Origin: Rhodothermaeota bacterium MED-G12
GTDB taxonomy: Bacteria > Bacteroidota > Rhodothermia > Balneolales > Balneolaceae
Reading direction: 5' to 3'
DNA length: 62,673 nucleotides
Assembly: GCA_002457365.1 (NCBI GenBank)
Contig: NTKP01000001.1
Location: forward strand, 1 to 62,673
This document shows positions 17,470 through 28,092 of this stretch, piece by piece (the first letter of the stretch is position 1; each line of letters opens with the position of its first letter). Made by a program: the position numbers and the translations under genes. The notes under the pieces are model-generated. The model did not search any database, had not been told where the DNA came from, and saw nothing but the letters and a program-made list of their open reading frames with translations.

Positions 17470-19614
17470 TTACGAACGAGTCGATTTGTTTCTACCAACA
17501 GGAACAAAATCAATTTGTCTTTTTTCCGGGTTAACTGCATCTACTTTAACCGTAATAGCATCTCCTAATTGATATCTAGCCCCCGATCGCCTACCTATGA
17601 GTGCATGTGATCTTGGCTCATAGTGAAAGTAGTCGCCCTTCAAATCACCCACCCGAATCATACCTTCACAAAACACATCATCCAGGGTTACAAATATTCC
17701 TCGCTCCATCACTCCACTTATGACCCCGGAAAATTCTTCACCGACATGCTTACTAAGGTATTCAACCTGTTTTAATTTGATGGAATCTCTCTCAGCATCT
17801 ACGGCTACCTTTTCTCGCATACTACAGTGCTCACCCTCCTTTCGCAATTGATTTAGCTCATAGATTTTTTTGTTTTGGGCATAAGCTTTTAACAGTCGAT
17901 GAACAATCACATCAGGATACCTACGAATGGGTGAGGTAAAATGAGCGTAATGGTGAAAACCTAATCCAAAATGACCTAAATTATCTGGGCTATATACCGC
18001 TTTGGCCATGGCACGCAAAGTAAGCCCATTTACTATATACTCCATTGGGGTTCCTTTGACACGTTCTAATAACTGGTTGATTGATGCAGGTTTGGCAAGC
18101 TCTTCCATCTGAAATGAGATCCCCAAAGGGCGAACTTGTTCGAGTACATCGGCTAATTTTTTCTCATCTGGCCGATCGTGTATACGATAGAAAAAAGGAA
18201 AGGCATCTTTCTTAGTTTGATCTCTGAGGTGCTGCACGTGTTCAGCCACCGTGCGATTGGCCAAGAGCATACATTCTTCAATTAAACGATGCGCAAAAAG
18301 TCGTTTCTTTAAAATCACCTTTTCAGGCTCACCCTTATCATTTAGCACAAATCTTGGCTCCGGCGTATCAAAATCTATGGCTCCTTCTTTAAATCTCTTC
18401 TTGAGCAATTTTTTAGCCAACTCACCAACCAAATTAACTTCTTTGGACAGAAAATGGTCGTTTCCATCCAAAATTTCCTGTGCTTGTTCGTATGTAAATC
18501 GATGGTCAGAGTGTATAACGGTTTCCTTAATTTCATACCGGACTAACTCAGCCTTAAGGTTTACTTCCATAAAACAACTATAACAAAGTTTGTCTTCTTT
18601 TGGTCGTAGACTGCATACCCCATTACTCAAACGCTCTGGTAACATTGGAATAACCCGATCAACCAAGTAAATACTGGTTGCTCGTTTATGGGCCTCTTCA
18701 TCCAAAGCCGAACCCGACTGTACATAATGAGTTACATCGGCAATATGAACACCTAAACGAAGATGACCATTTTCTAATTCTTCAATACTTAAGGCATCAT
18801 CAAAGTCTTTTGCATCGACGGGGTCAATGGTAAATACGGTTTTGTTTCTGAAGTCTATCCGTTGATCAATGACTGACTGTTCAATAGTAAGTGGAATGGC
18901 ATCTGCTTCTGCCTCTACTTGTGACGGGAAATCAGCAATAAGTCCATTTTCAGCTAATATAGACAACATATTTGCATCATTTGTACCGGATTTACCCAAC
19001 CTACTAAGAATTTTAGCTTGGGGTAATGCCTGCCTATGCACCCAATTTTCTAGATTAAAGGTAACTTTCTCCCCTTCCTGAGCACCGTTTAAATCTTCTT
19101 TTTTTACAAAAAAATCGACATTTGCTGACTTCCTATCGCTTTCAATTAAATAGGTGTCTGATTCTGTTTTGCGTAAGGTACCTACGTAAAAGGAACTTCC
19201 TCGTTCAAGTACATCTACCACTTTAGCTTTGGGATTTCGTGCCTGCTTTTTACTTTTTAGCACCTTGACCGCTACTCTATCTCCTGCTAAAGCAAGTCCT
19301 GCGTCACTAGCGTGTACCCTTAAATCTTCATCCAGCCCTTCTACTATGACAAATCCTGTCCCTCTCTGGTTAAATTCTATACGTCCTTCCATTACCGAAT
19401 GATCTCTATTTAATCGAACCCAACCTTGATGTATTCGTACTCTTTGTTTATTGCTTAAACTAGTTAGTGCTTTTTGTAGTCGCTTGTATTCTTTTTTGGA
19501 ATACATTTCTAAGGTTTCCTGCAATTCATTTTGATGGATTTTTTTCTCAGGATGTATGCTAAGTAATTGCAGCAATGTCTCTTCTAAGCTACTTAATCGG
19601 TCGTTTCGACTCAT
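17470..19614 (-). CDS. rnr: Ribonuclease R
   Basis: RNase R is a processive 3'-5' exoribonuclease able to degrade structured RNA. The 714-residue protein has an N-terminal helix-turn-helix/cold-shock region (1-210), the RNB catalytic domain with the acidic cluster D264, D270, D272 and D273 in TIDPVDAKDFDDA, the segment FTSPIRRYPD, and a C-terminal S1 RNA-binding domain (about 628-705) ending in a short basic tail. Length and order agree with the family. It lies 47 bases downstream of tamB on the same strand. Confidence 0.96.
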   Translation of the reverse strand: MSRNDRLSSLEETLLQLLSIHPEKKIHQNELQETLEMYSKKEYKRLQKALTSLSNKQRVRIHQGWVRLNRDHSVMEGRIEFNQRGTGFVIVEGLDEDLRVHASDAGLALAGDRVAVKVLKSKKQARNPKAKVVDVLERGSSFYVGTLRKTESDTYLIESDRKSANVDFFVKKEDLNGAQEGEKVTFNLENWVHRQALPQAKILSRLGKSGTNDANMLSILAENGLIADFPSQVEAEADAIPLTIEQSVIDQRIDFRNKTVFTIDPVDAKDFDDALSIEELENGHLRLGVHIADVTHYVQSGSALDEEAHKRATSIYLVDRVIPMLPERLSNGVCSLRPKEDKLCYSCFMEVNLKAELVRYEIKETVIHSDHRFTYEQAQEILDGNDHFLSKEVNLVGELAKKLLKKRFKEGAIDFDTPEPRFVLNDKGEPEKVILKKRLFAHRLIEECMLLANRTVAEHVQHLRDQTKKDAFPFFYRIHDRPDEKKLADVLEQVRPLGISFQMEELAKPASINQLLERVKGTPMEYIVNGLTLRAMAKAVYSPDNLGHFGLGFHHYAHFTSPIRRYPDVIVHRLLKAYAQNKKIYELNQLRKEGEHCSMREKVAVDAERDSIKLKQVEYLSKHVGEEFSGVISGVMERGIFVTLDDVFCEGMIRVGDLKGDYFHYEPRSHALIGRRSGARYQLGDAITVKVDAVNPEKRQIDFVPVGRNKSTRS

Positions 19615-19661
19615 ATATGGGATAAGGGAATGGTTAAAATTATACCTACACTAAAATAGCT

Positions 19662-22600
19662 TTATTCCATGCTAAGTGCAGGTTCTTCTTCTTTTCGTGT
19701 GAATAGCCTAGTTACAGGCTCAAATAACTGCCCGAGGAAACTTCGCCATGAGCTAAATGAAACTTCCGTTTCTAAACCAATCCCATTTATGTCTTGAGAT
19801 TGCTGAGAATTGTCCGATCCAGAATAATTACTAAATGTGGGGTCTTGTCGGTGAAATGCAGTTAAAGCGAGTGCCTGATTTATTTTGTAAGTGGCTCCTA
19901 TATCACCAATAGTGGACTGACTACCTGTAATTTGTCCTTCTCGACTCAAAATAATGCGATCGTTATACAATCGAAGCGCTACTCCCAAGTCAATGTTGTT
20001 ATAGGTATTTAAGTTAAAATCAATGTCTAAACTTCCAATATCACTACGCAGTAATGAATTCATTTGATTGGAAAGAAGTGGACTTATCAATTGACTAGAT
20101 AATAGTGGATTTAGTACGGCCGCACTTCCACTAAAATTATTGGTTAAAGAGTTTGTTGCATCCGAAACAGCAGACGATGACGGGATAAAGTCACCCATTA
20201 ACAAGAAACTAGTTGCTTGAATGAGTTTTTCGTCTTCGTTGCGATTAAGTGCATTAATTTGTGTTTTTAGGGTAGAATTTTGTTGGGTTTCGAAGGTATT
20301 TGGGAGCCTAAAAAAGAAATCATTTTCGATGCTTTCTAGTGATCCACCAATACTAAGAACCAATTCAACGGGAACACGAGAGGCTTGTTCTTGGTCGATT
20401 TGATCGCGTGTTCTGGTCAATGTATTTATATCTGGCCTAGCTTCGTATAAGGCCTGAACATTTAATTTTGCATCTATTGGGTCGCCATCCCACCGAAGGG
20501 TACCACCTGGTATGAGTTCAAAGGTACGTGTAAAGATATCCCCACTCACGAAATTGTATTCACCATCTTGAATATCGAACTGGCCAAAAACCGAAAATGC
20601 TTCGTCCTGTAACTGAATACGAATATTACCTAGGCCGTTGGCCGTAATTTGATCGCCTGTTATTGGGTCAAATATAAGCTCTACCGTCATTGGTATTTGA
20701 GACTCAAATTGTAAATCAAGAGTGAAGCGTTCGGTAAAACTACGTGCTTCTTGAACCCCCATTATTTCATTCTGACTCCCATTAATCCCCGATTTATTAT
20801 TCAAATTAGCAAAGTCAACATTGGTAAAGTTATCCACAAATCGAATAAACTTGTTATTTTCTTCAAATTCTGTTCGTTCAATCAACGGTAGTCCTATTGA
20901 AGAATATGGCCCAATTTGTATAGGCCCCTCAGAAAATAAGAGCGGATTTTCGTTGGTTCCTGTCATACGAATGAGCGCAGTACCATAGCCTTGGCCAAAA
21001 AATGGAGCCTCCTCATCAAAGCCAGTATTCAAGAAATGAAATTCATTCATTTGAAGATTCAGGTCAATATCATGAATTGGACCAAAGCGGTTTAGATTAT
21101 AACTCCCATTTAAGTTGGCTGTCCCCCCAGAAGGATCCATGATAAAGAAGTCCTGAAAAACCAATCCATTCTCACTTGAAAACTCGAGAGGCCCTGCGGC
21201 ATAGTAGTATGTATCTAAAAATCTTGGGCGTATAAACACAGGATCAATTTCCCCGATAGAGTAATTTATACTAAAATCATACCCCGTATTGGAACCCCAG
21301 ACATTCCCCATTCCAGATGCGGTTCCCGACATTTCAGAAAATACATTTGGTGATAGAAACGGGAGTATCCATAAATCAATGTTGTCAAAATTCAGGTCAA
21401 AGTAATAGAGTGTATCCGTCGTTAATGTTTGATTAATTCCCGGGGTGTTGATATATCCGTTAAAGGCAACATTTTGACCCGCTCGCCCAGAACTGTTGAA
21501 ATAGTCCGGGTATAGTGTAGAATCAGTGAATACAGAAATTTGAGTGTCAAACCTATTTTTTAACGAATTAAAGGTAGAACTCAACGATAAATCGCCCACC
21601 ACTTGGTTGTTTAAAGAAAAACTATTTATCGTCAAATATCCTTGAACACTTGGCGATTTTTGAAGAGTTCGCGTAGAGAATTGACCATCCATGACCCCGT
21701 CAATATCTTGTTTTACATTCAATAATTCGGCCAGACGATCTAGTTGAATTTGATCAACTATAAATTGAATAGAATCCTCTGGCGAATCACTGTAGACTCC
21801 ACGAATATCTAAAAGCTCATCATTGTTGTGCATACTGACCTGATTAAATACTACACTGAGCTCACGATCTACATTGATGGCTATATCCCCTAAATTACTC
21901 CAAATGTAGGAACCCGAGCCTAGTTCCAATGCATCAAATACGATATTATGCTGACGTTCTGCGGCAAAAATATCTCCACTCGACTCCAAAAAAGCCCCAG
22001 AGGGTAAAGAACCGATACGTTGATTAAACCGAATACTATCCGCCTGCATAGAAACCTGCCATTGAACATCGCCCAGTTCTAGATCTGACGTTTGGATTGC
22101 TTTGACATTGGTACGGGATTCCACTACTGAAAAATTCAAACTGGTTGAATCGTACCTAAAACTTGCCGTTAATTGTGAGTTTAAACTATCTATCTGTATA
22201 GTTTTCCACTGGAAATCGGAATCAAAAATATCCACATTCATAAGGATTCGATCCCTATTTGCATCTAAGCGTCCATTGACGACCATGGAACTCTTTTGGA
22301 TGGGGTTTTTTGCCCAAATAGATTGCACTAATTCATTGTCTTTAAGAGCAAACTCCCACTCTAACTGTGTCTGATAGGACACGCTATCAGCAAGGCGAGA
22401 CTTAGTCCCGCCTGATTTCTTGAAGGCTATTGACGGAGTTTGAGGCAAGTCGTTGAAACGAAGTCGATTCCATTCTCTGTTTACGTAGTGAGACCAATGA
22501 TAGTACAGAAAGCTCATACTTGATGGATTAATTACTCCTTCTACCTGAAAATCTAATGGAGATGAAGTTACCCGTAATTGCTGACGTTGAGATGATTCAG

Positions 22601-24563
22601 CTATATAATCGATAAAAAACTGCCTATCTAACCATGTTGTATCTTGGGTAATGATGGATGGTATATCGGCACTAAACACCCCTTCTGAGAGTTTATTATC
22701 TTCAAAACTAGCATTAAAGTTGCCGCTAATTTTAGGAATCGAACTAGTATAATCCGATAGATATCGACTTAGCTCTGCTTTACCGGTCTTTTTAAGGGCC
22801 TCATTCAGGTTCATTTGTGAATTTGCTGTGCTTGCTGTATTTGCTGAATTCGCTGAACTCGCTATAGCATCCTGAGGCTTAGAATAAAGGAATAAACTAT
22901 CCATTTGAAAGCTGCTCTCTATCTCCATCACTGACAACCCGTAACGTCCCATTCCTTCCCAGCTGAGCTTCCCAAACCCTGAGTCGAATCCTGCTGAAAT
23001 AGTGTAGTGCTGGAATTGCTGCAAATCAGCGCCCGTCCCTACTTCTAAGGGCCCAGTTTGTGTGGTATCCGGTGCTATATTTAGTACCACATCATTAAAT
23101 TCTAGCTCCCCAATATTCACCTTTGGGAGTTGAAGGCTTAGATCATATTCAGCTCTAGATTCTGCTGAATTGACTTGATTCAGGTCAACAGTGCCGCTTA
23201 TAGTTACTTGCTCCTCTGGTAACACATCAACTAACCAATCACTTACTACAAATTGATTAAAAGTGGCTGATGCTTTTAATGATGGAGTAAATGAAGAATA
23301 AGTGGAGTCAGATTTTTTTTGTCTTCGTATATCAAAAGTTAGGTCAATTTCTGAAACTGGATCAGGATTTATTGGCTGGTTCGATATAGAACGTAGATCT
23401 ATTCTTTGCTTTTCGCCGGTATCTTCGAATAAAAAATGCATCTTTCTAGAAGCCAACGTTTCAGTAGCCAAAAATGAATGATGCTTGGCTATCGAGGCTA
23501 ACATTCCTGGATCCCATTCCAATACATCTCCCTCTATGAACCATCGATCACCACTTTTATTTCCTTCCAATACCAGCCTCCCTTGTCTGGAAATTGCCTG
23601 CAGATTTTCGATGCCAATATCCTCATTATCGAGCGATAGGGTTCCTACTAATTCCGTAACAACGAAGCCATATGTATCCATCGTTTCTAATGCCGTGCTA
23701 GGTAGTATAAGAGAAGCTAAGCCATTGTAAAATGTGGAATCGATTTTAGCCGATTGTAGCGCTAACTCGTACTTTGATCCAGACTGCTTTAGTTCAGCTT
23801 CAGTGGAAAACTCAGAAGTAGTTACGATAAGATTTTCTGCCAGCCAGGACGAAGGAGATCCCGTAAAGCGCCCACTAAAATTGATCTCATCTTGCCAATT
23901 AAGTAGCTTTAATTCAGAACGAAACTCAGGAATGTCGATTCGAAAATCCCCCCCTCTTTTTTGAATTCCAAGGGTCGCTCCACCACCTCTGATAACAAGC
24001 TCTTTTTGAGAAGATAAAATGGCTCGATCTTTGTCTGAATGACCCAAAAAATCCAGTCCCTTACTGCTCGACTTCACTTTAATGGAATCGATGCCCACAG
24101 TTAGCTCGGTTATAAGAAGTTCTAAGCCGCGGTTAAATTCCGATAAAACTGAATCAACGGGCTCATTATGGGCCTGATCAGTAGCCATTGATCCGCCAAT
24201 AAGTGCGCTAACGCCTTGTGCATGTAGAAATGGGAATTCCAACTGACCTTTGGCCAAAGCGGTCACCTTCCAAGCATACGATAAATCGCTAACAATCAAC
24301 CTTTGTAGTCCGGCTACACTATCCTCAATGGTAATGTTTAGCTGGTTGATGTGCGTGTTAAACGGGAAAAAACCGGTAGAATGTTCAAAGTCTATTTGAT
24401 ACGGTGTGTCCTCTGGAAGCAAGATCGAATTAATTAACCACTTTTGGGGAGCATCGAATTGAAAAGACGCCAAAACTAGCGCGAATATTGCGATTAACCC
24501 ACTAAACCCACCTATCAGGTTGCGCCAGAACAGAGAGGGAGTATGTTGTTCTGAACTATGCAT
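19662..24563 (-). CDS. tamB: Translocation and assembly module protein TamB
   Basis: TamB is a very large AsmA-like inner-membrane-anchored protein that spans the periplasm and is thought to help move lipids or assemble outer-membrane proteins. The 1633-residue product has one N-terminal membrane segment (about 13-30), a long body of beta-rich repeats, and the C-terminal DUF490 domain with the diagnostic stretches GNIRIQLQDEAFSVFGQFDIQDGEYNF and LNVQALYEARP. It starts 3 bases after aroB, so it is translated as part of the aroK-aroB operon. A TamA partner is not next to it. Confidence 0.92.
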   Translation of the reverse strand: MHSSEQHTPSLFWRNLIGGFSGLIAIFALVLASFQFDAPQKWLINSILLPEDTPYQIDFEHSTGFFPFNTHINQLNITIEDSVAGLQRLIVSDLSYAWKVTALAKGQLEFPFLHAQGVSALIGGSMATDQAHNEPVDSVLSEFNRGLELLITELTVGIDSIKVKSSSKGLDFLGHSDKDRAILSSQKELVIRGGGATLGIQKRGGDFRIDIPEFRSELKLLNWQDEINFSGRFTGSPSSWLAENLIVTTSEFSTEAELKQSGSKYELALQSAKIDSTFYNGLASLILPSTALETMDTYGFVVTELVGTLSLDNEDIGIENLQAISRQGRLVLEGNKSGDRWFIEGDVLEWDPGMLASIAKHHSFLATETLASRKMHFLFEDTGEKQRIDLRSISNQPINPDPVSEIDLTFDIRRQKKSDSTYSSFTPSLKASATFNQFVVSDWLVDVLPEEQVTISGTVDLNQVNSAESRAEYDLSLQLPKVNIGELEFNDVVLNIAPDTTQTGPLEVGTGADLQQFQHYTISAGFDSGFGKLSWEGMGRYGLSVMEIESSFQMDSLFLYSKPQDAIASSANSANTASTANSQMNLNEALKKTGKAELSRYLSDYTSSIPKISGNFNASFEDNKLSEGVFSADIPSIITQDTTWLDRQFFIDYIAESSQRQQLRVTSSPLDFQVEGVINPSSMSFLYYHWSHYVNREWNRLRFNDLPQTPSIAFKKSGGTKSRLADSVSYQTQLEWEFALKDNELVQSIWAKNPIQKSSMVVNGRLDANRDRILMNVDIFDSDFQWKTIQIDSLNSQLTASFRYDSTSLNFSVVESRTNVKAIQTSDLELGDVQWQVSMQADSIRFNQRIGSLPSGAFLESSGDIFAAERQHNIVFDALELGSGSYIWSNLGDIAINVDRELSVVFNQVSMHNNDELLDIRGVYSDSPEDSIQFIVDQIQLDRLAELLNVKQDIDGVMDGQFSTRTLQKSPSVQGYLTINSFSLNNQVVGDLSLSSTFNSLKNRFDTQISVFTDSTLYPDYFNSSGRAGQNVAFNGYINTPGINQTLTTDTLYYFDLNFDNIDLWILPFLSPNVFSEMSGTASGMGNVWGSNTGYDFSINYSIGEIDPVFIRPRFLDTYYYAAGPLEFSSENGLVFQDFFIMDPSGGTANLNGSYNLNRFGPIHDIDLNLQMNEFHFLNTGFDEEAPFFGQGYGTALIRMTGTNENPLLFSEGPIQIGPYSSIGLPLIERTEFEENNKFIRFVDNFTNVDFANLNNKSGINGSQNEIMGVQEARSFTERFTLDLQFESQIPMTVELIFDPITGDQITANGLGNIRIQLQDEAFSVFGQFDIQDGEYNFVSGDIFTRTFELIPGGTLRWDGDPIDAKLNVQALYEARPDINTLTRTRDQIDQEQASRVPVELVLSIGGSLESIENDFFFRLPNTFETQQNSTLKTQINALNRNEDEKLIQATSFLLMGDFIPSSSAVSDATNSLTNNFSGSAAVLNPLLSSQLISPLLSNQMNSLLRSDIGSLDIDFNLNTYNNIDLGVALRLYNDRIILSREGQITGSQSTIGDIGATYKINQALALTAFHRQDPTFSNYSGSDNSQQSQDINGIGLETEVSFSSWRSFLGQLFEPVTRLFTRKEEEPALSME

Positions 24564-24566
24564 GGA

Positions 24567-25667
24567 TTATGAAAACATGTCAATCGTTTGCTTCCAAATA
24601 TCGATTAACCGATCCTCTACTTCCACCGTGTAGGCAACTGGCGCTTCAATATCTTGAAGGAGAACCAATCGAATGTGTGACTGTTGTACTTTTTTATCTC
24701 GTCTCATTTGCTGTATAAGATCGGGAATCACCGATCTAAGAGAAGCTAAACTAAAATCATAACGAGGTGCGTATTGCAGGATAAGGTTTGGATCAAGCTG
24801 TGCGTTCAGAAATTCGTTTGAAGCTAAAATAGCTGCATACAAACCAGCAAATACCGCTTCTCCATGACTAAAAGTGCCGTAATCTGCAATATTTTCAATA
24901 GCATGACCAAAGGTGTGACCAAAATTCAAATACTCTCTCCTACCCTTTTCTAAGGCATCCTCGGCCACTATTTCGGTTTTAATTTGAGCACTCCGATGAA
25001 TTATGTCAACCCATTTTGAGGGTTCATAATCCAGATTATGGTCAAATAGTTCTTCTAAACTGGTGAAAATACGTTGATCTTGAATGCAGGCATACTTAAG
25101 AATTTCACTTAATCCGTTGGTCCATTCTTTTTTATCGAGAGTTGATAGGAAATGAGTATCAGCAAAAACCCCTACTGGTTGGTAAAAAGATCCTATCACG
25201 TTTTTACCGGTTGAATGATTAATCCCAGTTTTCCCACCAATGGAACTATCTACCATAGCTAATAAGGTGGTTGGAATATGAAATAATGGCAAACCTCGTA
25301 AAGTACTAGCAGCTACAAACCCACCCAAATCTCCAACAACACCCCCACCAATAACGATAACGGGGGTATTTCGCTCAATCGGTTGCTCCAAAATCCAGTG
25401 CAACAAACTACCAAATTGACTGAGATTTTTACTTTTTTCACCAGATGGAACAATATAACTAGAAAGATACCTAAAGGTTTTTCCCAAGCTACTCTCAATC
25501 CAGTCACGATGATAAAAATGCACTTGTTCATCCACAATGACCAGGGCTCTCTCAGAAACTATTGGTCCCAAAAAATACTCCGATACCTTTTCCAACTCAT
25601 TGTGCACAAGCTGAATGGTATAGGTTGATTCATTAGTAGTTCGAAGTGTGGTAGATCTATTGTCCAT
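24567..25667 (-). CDS. aroB: 3-dehydroquinate synthase
   Basis: AroB makes 3-dehydroquinate from DAHP, the second step of the shikimate pathway. The 366-residue product shows the NAD-binding GGGVVGDLGGFVAAS, the substrate loop DSSIGGKTGIN, and the metal-binding FGHTFGHAIE. It lies 3 bases after aroK, another shikimate-pathway gene, and immediately before tamB. Confidence 0.97.
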   Translation of the reverse strand: MDNRSTTLRTTNESTYTIQLVHNELEKVSEYFLGPIVSERALVIVDEQVHFYHRDWIESSLGKTFRYLSSYIVPSGEKSKNLSQFGSLLHWILEQPIERNTPVIVIGGGVVGDLGGFVAASTLRGLPLFHIPTTLLAMVDSSIGGKTGINHSTGKNVIGSFYQPVGVFADTHFLSTLDKKEWTNGLSEILKYACIQDQRIFTSLEELFDHNLDYEPSKWVDIIHRSAQIKTEIVAEDALEKGRREYLNFGHTFGHAIENIADYGTFSHGEAVFAGLYAAILASNEFLNAQLDPNLILQYAPRYDFSLASLRSVIPDLIQQMRRDKKVQQSHIRLVLLQDIEAPVAYTVEVEDRLIDIWKQTIDMFS

Positions 25668-25670
25668 AAA

Positions 25671-26228
25671 CTATGATGACTGAAACTGAGATACTTGATC
25701 GAAAATCTTACTAGCCACCTGATAGGGTGACCAGTCGGATTCTACCGGTTGAGTGATATGTGCTTGCTCGTACAATGGTAAACGAGTTAAATATACGTTT
25801 TTTATACGTTCTTTTACTATTTCCGGATTTCTTGTCTCCGCCCATTCCCGAGCAATTAACGGGCGCTTTTTATTCGTGATTAACCGTTTAAATATGAGTT
25901 CAAAGTCGGGACGAAGAAACACGAGAATAGATTGCTCCTTGATCCCATCCAAAATCTCTTGATTCTGTAAAGCACCCCCACCTAAAGAAATAATCTTCGG
26001 GGATTCAAGTATCACTTGCATAACTGTTTTACGCTCTAGATGCCTAAAATATTCTTCACCATGCTCCTTGAATATTTCGGGAATAGATGCTCCTTCTCGA
26101 CGCTCTATTTCGGCATCGAGATCAACATAATCGGAGTGAATTATAGCCCCCATAGCCTTGGCAGTTACAGTTTTTCCACTGGCCATAAAACCACATAGTA
26201 CAATAGGATGCGTGAATTTGCTCATCAT
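25671..26228 (-). CDS. aroK: Shikimate kinase
   Basis: AroK phosphorylates shikimate with ATP. The Walker A motif is GFMASGKT at residues 13-20, the shikimate-binding DLDAEIERREG follows near residue 37, and SLGGGALQN and the lid arginine region RPLI are in place. The length of 185 residues is normal. Two adjacent ATG codons (26228 and 26225) could be used, and no clear Shine-Dalgarno separates them. It stands 49 bases downstream of rqcH and 3 bases before aroB. Confidence 0.96.
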   Translation of the reverse strand: MMSKFTHPIVLCGFMASGKTVTAKAMGAIIHSDYVDLDAEIERREGASIPEIFKEHGEEYFRHLERKTVMQVILESPKIISLGGGALQNQEILDGIKEQSILVFLRPDFELIFKRLITNKKRPLIAREWAETRNPEIVKERIKNVYLTRLPLYEQAHITQPVESDWSPYQVASKIFDQVSQFQSS

Positions 26229-26277
26229 TCAATTCTTGAACGTTTATACCTTATAATATAGAGGTTTGTCACATATG

Positions 26278-28020
26278 TTATGCGTCTCTTGGTTCCATAG
26301 GTTGCACCATGACTACTTGCTCTTTTTGAACAATTACCGTACCCGGGGGCGAATTTTTAGCTTTTCTAACATACTTTTTGGGGGTGTAGATTACAGGAAC
26401 CCACTCAGATCCTTTCGCCTTTGACTGATGAGCTGCAAAAGAGGCTGCAATTTCAATGACGGCCTTATCAGGTATTTTTTGCTGAGCCCTTATAATAACA
26501 TGAGAGCCCGCGACAGATTTTGCATGTAACCAAATATCGTCCTTATGGGCTAAACTGAGCATTTTGTCGTTAGATCGCGCATTTTTTCCAATCCATATTG
26601 AAAAACCAGACACCCTACATTCGTGATAGGGCTTGGAAATCGATTGGGTGGAATTTTGTTTATTTTGATGGGCATTCGACCGGGCGACTCTACCCTTTGT
26701 ACCAATGCTATAATTATTGGTTGAGCCTTGTTCGGGTTGATGATTCAAGAGTCCTTTTTCAAGCATGTCTTTGCGCCAATTATCCAAATCTTTGATGTCG
26801 TTTATAGTGCTTAAGGATTCCTGCCCGACCAGCAATGCTTCTAATCGCTGTTTAAGTAAAGGTAATTGTTGTTTTACCGCCTCCATACTGCGTTTAGCAT
26901 TACTAGCTTTTTTATAGTAGCGCTGTGCATTGTCCACAAAACTTCGGTCTATATCTAGATTAATTTTGGTTTCTTCATTATTTCTAAAATAATTTTGAAT
27001 GACCAGTATTTCAGACTCTGGCTTTGTTCTATGAGCCATAGTCATTAATAGGTGTCCATATTCCTCCCAAATTGTCGCTTTTTCTTGATTGTTAACGGCT
27101 TTTTCTAGTTGATTTACATTCACCTTAGTCCGCTTTATCGCTTTGTCTAATTCTTTTAAACTCGCCGCCATCAGTTGCTTGTATCTTCCCTCACGTTGTA
27201 GACTAGAGGTATGTCGAAATAGTAAATCGGACACACTTGAAAGGGTTTCTCTGGTATTTTTAGGTAAATAAGCCTCAGGAAATAGCGTTCTAGAACCATC
27301 ATCTAACAGCCTAAACTCTGCATGTTCGCTTAGTTGATGATGACATTCTTCTATAAAGAGGTGGATTTCTTTGAGCTCAGGAGCTTGAGGGAGATATAAG
27401 TCAATGAGTGATTCTAAATGAGTTCTTTCTATGCTGGGATGCAGCGCACAAAGCTTCTTCTTGAGGTCTTTTGGATTTAAATCTATTTTTAGGACATCAT
27501 CACTATTGATTAGCGCATCATGTGCGGCGGACTTTTTTATCGCCTCTGCAACTGCACTGAATAACTCTGTATCGCTGCTAGACAATGTGTTTCCGTGCAT
27601 TGCCCCCTTCCATCTTTCTTCGGCACCCTTCAAATTTGGATGGCAGGTCTTGAAAGAATCACACAGCTCACCTTCTACCTCCAAATACAAATTTGCCCGT
27701 GATCCAAATACTTCAAACCAAACGGTTGCACCACCTGAAAAACGTATACCTAGATACCTTTCTTGAGTCAAAGAGAGTATTTCTTCGACTGATTGACCAT
27801 ATACTTCAGGGAAAAAGTTAATTACGTTTTTTTTCTTAGCTGAATTCCAGCTGCGTACATACACATAAGGGGTTGGTGGGACTGCATGAAATCGAACACA
27901 GTGCTCTCCTATATAAAGCTCAACAATGTTTTTTTGTGGAGAAATTATACGATGTAAAGTTTCTGACCTTAATTTGACGTTCAGCTCTTTATTTAAATAT
28001 ATTAATTCGTAATAATTCAC
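26278..28020 (-). CDS. rqcH: NFACT-family ribosome rescue protein (RqcH type)
   Basis: RqcH binds stalled 50S-peptidyl-tRNA complexes and adds alanine tails to the nascent chain. The 580-residue product has an N-terminal NFACT-N domain (about 1-190), a helical/coiled-coil middle (about 240-430) and a C-terminal NFACT-R domain (about 460-575) with DDIWLHAKSVAGSHVIIR. The start at 28020 is GTG without a clear Shine-Dalgarno. The gene begins an operon that continues to aroK and is divergent from the orphan 234-residue ORF. The activity is inferred from the family. Confidence 0.86.
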   Translation of the reverse strand: MNYYELIYLNKELNVKLRSETLHRIISPQKNIVELYIGEHCVRFHAVPPTPYVYVRSWNSAKKKNVINFFPEVYGQSVEEILSLTQERYLGIRFSGGATVWFEVFGSRANLYLEVEGELCDSFKTCHPNLKGAEERWKGAMHGNTLSSSDTELFSAVAEAIKKSAAHDALINSDDVLKIDLNPKDLKKKLCALHPSIERTHLESLIDLYLPQAPELKEIHLFIEECHHQLSEHAEFRLLDDGSRTLFPEAYLPKNTRETLSSVSDLLFRHTSSLQREGRYKQLMAASLKELDKAIKRTKVNVNQLEKAVNNQEKATIWEEYGHLLMTMAHRTKPESEILVIQNYFRNNEETKINLDIDRSFVDNAQRYYKKASNAKRSMEAVKQQLPLLKQRLEALLVGQESLSTINDIKDLDNWRKDMLEKGLLNHQPEQGSTNNYSIGTKGRVARSNAHQNKQNSTQSISKPYHECRVSGFSIWIGKNARSNDKMLSLAHKDDIWLHAKSVAGSHVIIRAQQKIPDKAVIEIAASFAAHQSKAKGSEWVPVIYTPKKYVRKAKNSPPGTVIVQKEQVVMVQPMEPRDA

Positions 28021-28092
28021 GGGAGTAATTGCAGTGCTTTTTTTGAGAAACAGGATATATCCATTTTAATAACGGAAATATCCAAGTAGTAA

